From positions 1 through 12,879 of the forward strand of contig VSNY01000106.1 of assembly GCA_009774535.1 (NCBI GenBank): a stretch of 12,879 nucleotides of DNA, written 5' to 3'. The DNA comes from Lachnospiraceae bacterium (GTDB lineage: Bacteria > Bacillota > Clostridia > Lachnospirales > Lachnospiraceae). This document shows, piece after piece, positions 6,240 to 12,879 of the stretch. The stretch's first letter is position 1; every line of letters begins with the position of its first letter. Below the pieces are notes generated by a model. That model ran no database searches and had not been told where the DNA came from. It worked only from the letters and a program-made list of their open reading frames with translations. Both the position numbers and the translations under genes were made by a program.

Positions 6240-9200
6240 TTAACGATTGATCTGAATTTCCGGCAAACCGTTGACGTCATTTGCTACTGGCATATCCACA
6301 AAAAACGAATCGCTGACCAGTCTTTGCCCTTCATTGGTCAGAGCATTGTCTACCCGGTACAGCTCCGCGCGGATTTGCTTGCCTTGCAGCTGTTTAACGG
6401 TATTATTTGCAAGATCCGGATTGATCCAGTAAATCCAGGTTCCTTCATATGTATCCTGGATCGGGCCTGTCTCTGGTACGTGTGAGAAAATCAGCTGGTC
6501 GGCAACTAAACTGCCATCTGTATCCGTACCCCCTATGATCTTTCCATCGCTGTCGTATAAAATTACTACATTATAAGCAGAGTTCCCCCTATAAGTACCT
6601 GTAAATACCAGCGACCCTTCCGGAATCTTCGCCGCAGAATCAGAATCATTGGCATATGCAAGCGCCCCGTCTGAAATCAGTGTTGCGGCATTAAGACCGC
6701 TGCCATAAGCTGTCGATAATTTTCCGATCGCCGGTTTCCCGTCAGCTGTCTTTCCAAACTCTACATTGTCGCCTGCTACACCAAGTACATGCAGCTCAGA
6801 TATGGAAATCTCTGTACCGCTCTGACCCAAAACAGCCAGTTTTACCGCACTAGTCTGATATCCGGCAATATTGCCCGGTCTCGTTTTCTCTGCGAAATAA
6901 ACTTTTTGCGCGTCATTACCAGTGAAACTTCCGGCCGCCGCTTCTGTCCATCCGCCGTTCAGATCCCGGACATACAGTTTGTAACTTCCAAGCGGACTTC
7001 CTGTATATTCAAATCCGGTTACTGCAAAGGATTTGTTAAAGTCCAAAATTACTTCTGCATTTTGCCCTGCAGTGCCTGTATAGGCAGTCGCCGGATCCCC
7101 GTCCAGCGCTTTTTGCAGCGCCCTTTGCAAAGCAGCTTCCTCAGCACCGCAGGAAACGTCTGCTTCTGTCCCATTTTCCTGGTCAAATCCGGACTGATCC
7201 AGATTTGTCGCTGTCAGATCCTTGGTGCTGATCGTCCATCCAAAACGGTTCAGATAGCCTTCGTTTTGAATCTTTATCGGTTTTAAAGTAGTAGTTTCTC
7301 CTGCATACAGATGTTTATTGACTGCACGTACCTCATAGATTACGACACGGTTATTCAAGGTAACGGTATCTGTGAATGTAACGTTTACGTTTCCTTGTTC
7401 CGGAACCGCAAATCCAGCCAGCTCTCTTTCAGGCTCACCGTTCGACGTCGTACGTCTTACAATCTCATATCCGAGAAGATCATCCGCCGAAAGGTCTGAC
7501 GTCAGTTCGATCGTTACTGAAGAACTTTCCAGCGGCCCTTCAGGCTGATTCACAACGGTTACTTTACCAGTATTCGTTTTACTGCCTTCGCCTTTTTCGA
7601 TCTGGTAGACGCGCGCATCATCATTTGCATAATAAATTGTCCGGTCTTCCAATTCAAACTGCTCTGCATACTGTTTCGTGCCATCATCCGGCGTCATACC
7701 CCAGCGTTCAAAGAATTCCAGGATATTCTTCTGTGCCGCCGCGCAGGCAAGGCGCATCAGATTCTGGTCTGTATCTCCAGGCAGCGTCAGTGCAACCCCT
7801 TTCGGCGCCGGAGCCTTTGCCGGTGTCCTTGCATAAGAATCTACCCTTGCAAAGAACAGGTTATTCAGCTGGTCCTGATGATTTTCATAAGTCTTGTAAT
7901 TATATCCTTTGTCATATGCAAGGTGCAGCTGCCAGTACATGCCCAGCTGTGTAAATACATTGTTCGCACGTCCTTTTGTATTGGATGTTACCTTTTTATA
8001 GACTTCATCATACTTAAAACGCACGGAATTATTGTTGTCTTTTGCCTGTGCCAGTACCGAGAAATAGTTATTTGTAATTTCCGCTACCGCATAAGCGCCC
8101 TGATTGATACAGTGGCCGATCTCATGGCCAATGCCCCAGCCAAAATACTGTCCGGCTATTCCTTTGCCGTCTTCTGTCATTTGTACCCGTTTGCCGCTCA
8201 GCATACCAGCGGTCGAACCGTATTCAATGCCGACATGATTGCCTGACGCATACATAAACGCGCCTGCAAACATCCTCTGGTAACGGATATTCTGGTGTCC
8301 TTTTGGTATCTGGTCCACTGCTTCTTCCGCATTTTTATTCAGTCCCTTATGCTGATAGAACAGATACATCATCTCTTCCATCGCATGCATGGATTCGTTG
8401 AGCGTATCCGCATTGCTGCCGCATCCTGCCAGCACCTGCGGCGCCGGGAGTGACAGCATCATCGTATCCAGCAGAATATCGGTAGCTCCAAGAATACAGT
8501 TTTGCTTATTGTATGGATACCTTACATTCGCATTGGCAGATCCTTCGTGAAGCTTTGCATGGTTTGCCTCCATCTGTCCGACATAAGTTCCAAGATCTGT
8601 CAGATACTGGTTGATCCGGGCCATACGCTCAGATTCGTCGGTAATCTGGTAAAGATCCAGAATCGGAACTTCCACGCCGCCGCTGACACGCACCGCATAA
8701 TCATCGTTTTCGCTTTTTCCGGTGTACTGCACATAGAAAGCGCCGCCGGATTCATCGTCTGTTGTCCAGATCTTTGGTACAACAATGTCATTCCTGCCTA
8801 TTTTTAGTGTTCCGATCACTTTAAACATTGGGCTGGACTCAGAATGATACTGTGTCGCTACCAGCTGCAATTGCGTCGTATCACCCGTACGCTTCTTACT
8901 ATGTCCTACATAAATCGTAAGCTCTTCCCCTGCAGCCGCAACGGTTCCTAACGGCTGCCATGCGTTCAATCCGCCAAATCCGCGGTTTACATCATTTGTC
9001 GTAATGCCGCTGTGGATCCGCGCCGGAGTCGTCAGCTTGGAATTTAAAATATCTTCCGCAGTCTTTAACTCGCGTTCCAGCATATCCCTGTCCGGATGGT
9101 ACTCGCCGCAGTCCGGATCTTTGGTATTGATCCTCGCCCGCAGTTCGTCAACTGTTGCCTGCGTTACGTCGCTTCTTAATACCGTATGAAGATCGTCGGT

Positions 9201-11453
9201 ATACAGAGCCATAATATCGTCTTCCAAGGAATCATAATGGTAAAAATAGATTTCGGAAACGTTAATTGTACCGGAAGCTACGCCGCGTGCCAGGCCGATC
9301 TGGATTTTCTTTGCCGTAATCGGACGATTCAGGCGAAGCATATAATAGACTCTTCCTTCCACATCCGTTTTCTTCTGCACAGAAATCTCTCCATGGCTTA
9401 AGGAACTTTCTTTTCCATCAGCATCCCAGTAGCGGACCTGTGCATAACCATAAGACGTATCCTGATCCATCTGCTCCTGCAGCGTAATCATCTTCATTTG
9501 GTAAGCCTGGTCAAATTCATAGACCAGTCCATGGTTTCCAAGCAAATTAAAACCGCCGCTGTCCCAGGTTTCCAGTAAATAACAGGACATCGGGTTTTGA
9601 TCTACGGTACCCCATGCCGTCTTGCCGTCAGTATCCTTCGGGCTTTCCAGCAGCTTCGCACCCCCAACATCACCGCTGCCTACCGCGGCGTTGACAATAT
9701 GCGAGTCGTCCCGGCCGCCTGCGGTCCGATTGATCAGCTTATAGCGCGGCACTTTTGCCAGTTCCAGATCTTTGGTCACAGTGCTTGCGGTCAGGGAAGG
9801 CTTCCCTTCGCCAAGCTCGTTAACGCCTGTAACATAAAACAGGTATTTTGTATGATCCTGCAGATTTGTCACTTGGAAGCTGTTTCCTTCTTTGACTTCG
9901 ATTTTCATATATTCTGCCGCATCTGCCTGTTTATAGTACAAATTGTAGCTTGCGCTGTCTTTCATCATTTTCCAGGATACCTGGACGGATTGATACCTTC
10001 CGACTGCCTTTAGGTTATCCGGCGGATCTGGTATTTTCGTTGGCTTCGGCTCCACTTCGATCGGCTCGCAGTAAGCGCTGCGCCACAATCCGTTCGTTGC
10101 ACGCACTTTTACGATATACTTTTTAAAGTTTTGAAGCTTGGTATTTCCTGCCAGCGAAGACACTGCCAGCTGCGTGCCTTTCACCTGTATCACATCCGAT
10201 ACAGGCGCTTTGCCGCCTTTTCCTTCTTTTTCCGCTACCGATACCTCATATCCGGTTACATTCGACGCCGGGTCCCAGGTCAGCGTAAAAGACGCGTTGG
10301 CTGGTTCCGCCTTAAGGTTTTCCGGTATATCCGCTGCCGGTTCCGGAATCCTGCTCGCCATATCGCCAATAAATGTCACTTTTGATATTTCTGCCAGATT
10401 ATTGTTTTTCTTTAACCCGGTAATTTTCAATGTCACTTTCTTTACCGGAACCTGACCGTTCAGATTAATACAGATGACGCCGTTGACATTGGTAACGGTA
10501 GGATTTTGCGACGATAACGCACGAAGGGAAGCCATCCGCGCTTCTCCCGTAACCGCTACCGTCTTCGCAGCGCCATCTTCGCTCTCGATCACAACTTCCG
10601 CGGTTTCAACCGGATTTTCCTGTCCGGCGTCAACTACGATACCTTCCATCTGTTCCGCGTCCAGCTGAAATTCTACCGTAACCGGACGGCTCGCTGAAAT
10701 CTTCGCTCCGTCAGCTGTAGACAGCTTGACAGATTCCCCGCCTTTTAGCAAGGACGCGAGACTGCCGCTGTTTACTTTTGTGCCGCCTGTTTCCTGAACC
10801 TTTACCTTTGCAGCCGGAATGCTGGTCTCGATCGTAGAAACCGTATGACTGGTTTCCTGGTATCCCTTTGTAAAATACTCAAGGTCTGCCAGATCCACGT
10901 TCTTGTCCCCGTTTAAGTCCGCGTCTGCGTCGTAACTGCCTGCGTCAATCGCGTCTGTGATCCGTAACCGGTCTGCATCATCGATCTTGCCATCTCCGTT
11001 CACATCCCCGATTAAAATCACGCCCGGGTGTAAGCCTCCTTCTGTGTAAGAATAAGTTTTGCTGTCAACAAAGTCTGTCATCAGCTTCACTCCGTAAGCT
11101 TTGTCCGCTACCGGAATCGACTGTATGTATGGTGCAAAACCATCTGCTTCTACCCGCAGTTCATACGTTCCAGGGACAAGATCTTCAAATGTCCCCTCTG
11201 CCTTTTCCGGCTGCTCTCCATCGTCTTCGGTCAGGGTCAGCGCCGGATGCAGCGTCTTCTTTTCTTTGGTATCCTGATTGGTTAAAGATACCTGAAAATC
11301 AACTTTCTTTTTCATGGTCAGTGCCGATGTTACTGACACATCCACCTGCCCTGGCGCAATCGCCCTGCCTGCCGCAGACTCTGCAGCGATAGCCTGCTGG
11401 CATGGCATAAACGCCAGTAGTATCGCCAGCAGGTATGAAACGATCCGCTTCAT
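6240..11453 (-). CDS. Secreted M60-type zinc metalloprotease with dockerin and FN3 modules
   Basis: A 1737-residue exported enzyme. Signal peptide 1-23 (cleavage near AIA-AE) is followed by a beta-sandwich domain (about 30-140) and a type I dockerin (about 148-200) with two calcium loops: DVNGDGKIDDAD at D150 and DLNGDKNVDLAD at D179. An unassigned region comes next (205-370), then FN3 domains at about 376-468 and 475-566, a galactose-binding-like module (about 580-745), and the M60 unit (about 800-1300). The active site HEIGH (H1110, E1111, H1114) plus E1125 fits HExxHx(8-24)E. A discoidin (F5/8C)-like module (about 1440-1565) and an unassigned C-terminal domain follow. M60 relatives, such as the Clostridium perfringens Zmp proteins and gut commensal enzymes, cleave mucin-type glycoproteins; that substrate is inferred here. 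The start is the ATG at 11451-11453, eight bases after AAGGAG and giving a clean signal peptide. A longer frame reading through the upstream terminator is rejected. Confidence 0.88.
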   Translation of the reverse strand: MKRIVSYLLAILLAFMPCQQAIAAESAAGRAIAPGQVDVSVTSALTMKKKVDFQVSLTNQDTKEKKTLHPALTLTEDDGEQPEKAEGTFEDLVPGTYELRVEADGFAPYIQSIPVADKAYGVKLMTDFVDSKTYSYTEGGLHPGVILIGDVNGDGKIDDADRLRITDAIDAGSYDADADLNGDKNVDLADLEYFTKGYQETSHTVSTIETSIPAAKVKVQETGGTKVNSGSLASLLKGGESVKLSTADGAKISASRPVTVEFQLDAEQMEGIVVDAGQENPVETAEVVIESEDGAAKTVAVTGEARMASLRALSSQNPTVTNVNGVICINLNGQVPVKKVTLKITGLKKNNNLAEISKVTFIGDMASRIPEPAADIPENLKAEPANASFTLTWDPASNVTGYEVSVAEKEGKGGKAPVSDVIQVKGTQLAVSSLAGNTKLQNFKKYIVKVRATNGLWRSAYCEPIEVEPKPTKIPDPPDNLKAVGRYQSVQVSWKMMKDSASYNLYYKQADAAEYMKIEVKEGNSFQVTNLQDHTKYLFYVTGVNELGEGKPSLTASTVTKDLELAKVPRYKLINRTAGGRDDSHIVNAAVGSGDVGGAKLLESPKDTDGKTAWGTVDQNPMSCYLLETWDSGGFNLLGNHGLVYEFDQAYQMKMITLQEQMDQDTSYGYAQVRYWDADGKESSLSHGEISVQKKTDVEGRVYYMLRLNRPITAKKIQIGLARGVASGTINVSEIYFYHYDSLEDDIMALYTDDLHTVLRSDVTQATVDELRARINTKDPDCGEYHPDRDMLERELKTAEDILNSKLTTPARIHSGITTNDVNRGFGGLNAWQPLGTVAAAGEELTIYVGHSKKRTGDTTQLQLVATQYHSESSPMFKVIGTLKIGRNDIVVPKIWTTDDESGGAFYVQYTGKSENDDYAVRVSGGVEVPILDLYQITDESERMARINQYLTDLGTYVGQMEANHAKLHEGSANANVRYPYNKQNCILGATDILLDTMMLSLPAPQVLAGCGSNADTLNESMHAMEEMMYLFYQHKGLNKNAEEAVDQIPKGHQNIRYQRMFAGAFMYASGNHVGIEYGSTAGMLSGKRVQMTEDGKGIAGQYFGWGIGHEIGHCINQGAYAVAEITNNYFSVLAQAKDNNNSVRFKYDEVYKKVTSNTKGRANNVFTQLGMYWQLHLAYDKGYNYKTYENHQDQLNNLFFARVDSYARTPAKAPAPKGVALTLPGDTDQNLMRLACAAAQKNILEFFERWGMTPDDGTKQYAEQFELEDRTIYYANDDARVYQIEKGEGSKTNTGKVTVVNQPEGPLESSSVTIELTSDLSADDLLGYEIVRRTTSNGEPERELAGFAVPEQGNVNVTFTDTVTLNNRVVIYEVRAVNKHLYAGETTTLKPIKIQNEGYLNRFGWTISTKDLTATNLDQSGFDQENGTEADVSCGAEEAALQRALQKALDGDPATAYTGTAGQNAEVILDFNKSFAVTGFEYTGSPLGSYKLYVRDLNGGWTEAAAGSFTGNDAQKVYFAEKTRPGNIAGYQTSAVKLAVLGQSGTEISISELHVLGVAGDNVEFGKTADGKPAIGKLSTAYGSGLNAATLISDGALAYANDSDSAAKIPEGSLVFTGTYRGNSAYNVVILYDSDGKIIGGTDTDGSLVADQLIFSHVPETGPIQDTYEGTWIYWINPDLANNTVKQLQGKQIRAELYRVDNALTNEGQRLVSDSFFVDMPVANDVNGLPEIQINR

Positions 11454-11461
11454 ATACTCTT

Positions 11462-11467
11462 CTCCTT
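11462..11467 (-). promoter_or_regulatory. Ribosome binding site of the metalloprotease
   Basis: AAGGAG lies eight bases before the ATG at 11453, which opens directly into a signal peptide. It supports this start over the upstream extension of the frame. Confidence 0.75.
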
Positions 11468-11512
11468 TCTGGATAAAACGGATACCGCATCGTCTCATTG
11501 GCCTTTCTTTAG

Positions 11513-11570
11513 AAAAAAAACGGATACTGTAGCATCCGTCGGGCCTTTTTGATGACGTATGTGCAGTATC
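11513..11570 (-). promoter_or_regulatory. Putative transcription attenuator in the protease leader
   Basis: Inside the leader, CGGATGC-TACA-GTATCCG forms a 7-bp stem (11521-11538, one G-T pair) followed by eight T (11513-11520), a compact intrinsic terminator between the promoter and the gene. Upstream, GATACTG (11564-11570) is perfectly complementary to CAGTATC (11523-11529), which overlaps the loop and 3' arm of that stem. The two pairings cannot coexist, as in terminator/antiterminator switches. I see no match to a known riboswitch class. An 11-base copy of the terminator 3' arm (AAAACGGATAC on the plus strand) recurs at 11475-11485, close to the ribosome site. Confidence 0.5.
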
Positions 11571-11588
11571 AATAGTATTTACTGGATG

Positions 11589-11617
11589 ATTATACCATAG
11601 GTATGTGCAAAGGACAA
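11589..11617 (-). promoter_or_regulatory. Promoter of the metalloprotease operon
   Basis: A perfect -10 TATAAT (11589-11594) is preceded by TGG, an extended -10, and by -35 TTGTCC (11612-11617, 4 of 6 matches) at a 17-bp spacing. Transcription would start near 11582, leaving a leader of about 130 nt that carries the putative attenuator. Confidence 0.7.
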
Positions 11618-11622
11618 TTACA

Positions 11623-11668
11623 GAATGTATAAAAAAGCCTGGTTTATGGCAGGCTTTTTTATACATTC
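11623..11668. terminator. Intrinsic terminator after the deacetylase gene, bidirectional in form
   Basis: A 19-bp perfect inverted repeat (11623-11641 and 11650-11668) encloses an 8-nt loop, with a GCCTG/CAGGC core flanked by runs of A and T on both sides. It begins 8 bp past the deacetylase stop and would end minus-strand transcription from it. The symmetric A/T flanks could also stop plus-strand transcripts. Confidence 0.92.
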
Positions 11669-11675
11669 CCGGCCG

Positions 11676-12879
11676 CTACCTGCGGAACTGGTTATATGCC
11701 GATCCGATCTGCAGTCCGCCCCGGTAAGCAGCCAATTCACTTACTGTTACAAGCTGATATCCCGCATCTGTCAGGTTCTTTATTACCGCGTCTGCAGCCA
11801 TTGCCGTCGGCTGGTGCAGGTCATGCATCAGGATAATCGCGCCGTCATATGCTTTGCTCTGTACACATTGGATCGTTGCGGATGTACTTCTGGTCTTCCA
11901 GTCCAGCGTATCTATGGACCACATAATGACTGGCATCCCTGCAGCAGACGACGTAGAGGTGCTGTAGCTGCCATATGGCGGCCGCAGCAGACGTACTTCC
12001 GCGCCTGTCTGGTTTCTTACCGCCTGGCTCGTTGCCTGTAATGCTGACTGCACTTGCGCTGCGCTTAAGTTTTTCAGATTGTTATGGCTGTATGTGTGAT
12101 TCCCAATCTCGCAGCCTAGCGCAACTGCCCGCCGCAGACTGTCCGCGTAGCGGTTTACACTGCTGCCGACTACAAAAAATGTAGCATGTCCGCCGTATTT
12201 TGCAAGCGCATCTAATACAAGCGGCGTATAAGCTGACGGGCCGTCATCATAAGTCAGCGCGATCATTTTTTTATTTTTATCAATCGCCATCTGACTCATC
12301 GCGTTACTATAATTCCCGCGCCCGCCGTCAGCGTCCTTGGCATATACTTTGTAAGAATATATGGAACCGCCGCTGCGGTTATGATCTGTATAAGTCGTTT
12401 TCGCTCCTTTGACGCTGCCTGCTTCTTCATACTTCCCCGTAGCCACATTTTTGCGCAGGATCTGATAACCGCTGGCTCCGGCTACCGGATTCCAGGAAAG
12501 CACCAGATCGCCGGAACCGGATAGATTGGAGATCCCTGTCAGCTGCGCTTTTTCCAGCGGCCGCCCGGATACGGTTTTGCTGTCTGCACGGCTTGCGCGC
12601 TCCTTGGAAAATACAGCCAGCTTGTAATAATACACTTTTCCTGGTACGCGGTTTTGATCTTTGTAAGAAGTACCCTTTGTACAAGAATAAATACGATGAA
12701 AACCGCTGTCTTTTTTCGTGCTGCACAAAATTACATATTCCGAGGCCCCGCTGACTTTGTTCCAACTGAGTCTGATCGTGCCGTTTGGCTTGGATGCCGC
12801 CGTTAATAATGGTTTGCTAAGTTTCGGTTTTTCTGGCTTTTCTTTTTCCGGCTTTTCTTTATTTGGTTTTTCTTTATCT
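11676..12879 (-). CDS. Secreted polysaccharide deacetylase (CE4/NodB) with FN3-like modules, 5' end cut off
   Basis: The frame is open to the window edge, so the start and any signal peptide are missing; the TTG near 12728 is internal. The visible part begins with a Lys/Glu/Pro linker of three KEKPx units, then two FN3-like domains (about 12810-12570 and 12565-12290, each with an xLSWN core), then a full NodB domain ending at TAG (11676-11678). All five CE4 motifs are present: TYDDGP (12237-12254), HTYSH (12084-12098), RPPYG (about 11970-11984), DTLDW (about 11898-11912) and LMHDLH (about 11816-11833). The metal-binding Asp-His-His triad and catalytic residues therefore look intact. Such enzymes remove acetyl groups from peptidoglycan, chitin oligomers or other N-acetylated glycans; the substrate cannot be told here. 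A terminator follows and the next gene has its own promoter, so it is a separate transcription unit. Confidence 0.9.
   Translation of the reverse strand, partial: DKEKPNKEKPEKEKPEKPKLSKPLLTAASKPNGTIRLSWNKVSGASEYVILCSTKKDSGFHRIYSCTKGTSYKDQNRVPGKVYYYKLAVFSKERASRADSKTVSGRPLEKAQLTGISNLSGSGDLVLSWNPVAGASGYQILRKNVATGKYEEAGSVKGAKTTYTDHNRSGGSIYSYKVYAKDADGGRGNYSNAMSQMAIDKNKKMIALTYDDGPSAYTPLVLDALAKYGGHATFFVVGSSVNRYADSLRRAVALGCEIGNHTYSHNNLKNLSAAQVQSALQATSQAVRNQTGAEVRLLRPPYGSYSTSTSSAAGMPVIMWSIDTLDWKTRSTSATIQCVQSKAYDGAIILMHDLHQPTAMAADAVIKNLTDAGYQLVTVSELAAYRGGLQIGSAYNQFRR
12831..12875 (-). repeat. Three 15-bp repeats encoding a KEKPx linker
   Basis: Three consecutive units translate as KEKPN, KEKPE and KEKPE, followed by KPK. 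They form a charged, proline-spaced surface linker before the FN3-like modules of the deacetylase. The repeat may continue beyond the window. Confidence 0.75.

Noticed and set aside
6240..11453. Lipoprotein signal in the metalloprotease (cysteine 18)
   Set aside because: The residues before the cysteine (FMP) do not fit a lipobox, and a standard AIA-AE cleavage site follows.
11454..11588. Known riboswitch class (for example cyclic-di-GMP or SAM) in the protease leader
   Set aside because: I could not find the conserved core motifs of these classes. Only the terminator and the competing pairing are visible.
11454..11666. Longer start of the metalloprotease at 11666 adding 71 residues
   Set aside because: The extension begins inside the terminator hairpin and crosses the -10 box and attenuator. 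The ATG at 11453 has a good ribosome site and opens a signal peptide.

Overview
The window looks like chromosomal DNA from a low-to-mid-GC anaerobic Firmicute, most likely a gut Clostridium-class organism of Lachnospiraceae type. Three things point that way: strong AAGGAGG-type ribosome binding sites, a SigA-like promoter with a CIRCE-type (HrcA) operator, and long secreted proteins rich in Lachnospiraceae-style fibronectin type III (FN3) modules. This placement is inferred from protein style; no marker gene is present. Every convincing gene is on the minus strand, so transcription runs from high to low coordinates.

Right part (12879 down to 4996) is a secretome block. It begins with the 3' portion of a secreted polysaccharide deacetylase that has FN3-like modules and a complete CE4 (NodB) domain; its start lies beyond the window. 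A 19-bp perfect hairpin terminator ends it. Next come a promoter, a leader that looks like a transcription attenuator, and a 1737-residue M60-type zinc metalloprotease. The protease carries an N-terminal dockerin, FN3 modules and a discoidin-like module. Only 44 bp after it is a secreted 399-residue protein with a cohesin-like N-terminal domain and two FN3 domains. The dockerin/cohesin-like pair suggests the two secreted proteins may bind each other and act on host or dietary glycoproteins.

Middle and left part (4950 down to 1371) is a metabolic operon: a MarR-family regulator, citrate synthase and O-acetylhomoserine sulfhydrylase (MetY). The first two genes overlap by 8 bp. The operon is preceded by a perfect TTGACA-N16-TATAAT promoter, and just inside the transcript lies a 17/18 match to the CIRCE heat-shock operator. 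CIRCE normally controls chaperone operons, so its presence here is the most unexpected signal in the window. The MarR gene opens with seven 9-bp tandem repeats.

Left end (1156 to 106) is an AT-richer gene for a secreted protein of unknown function. Its well-placed start and signal peptide are separated from the body of the gene by a single-base frameshift at a T6 run.

I saw no tRNA, rRNA, CRISPR array, transposase or phage gene.
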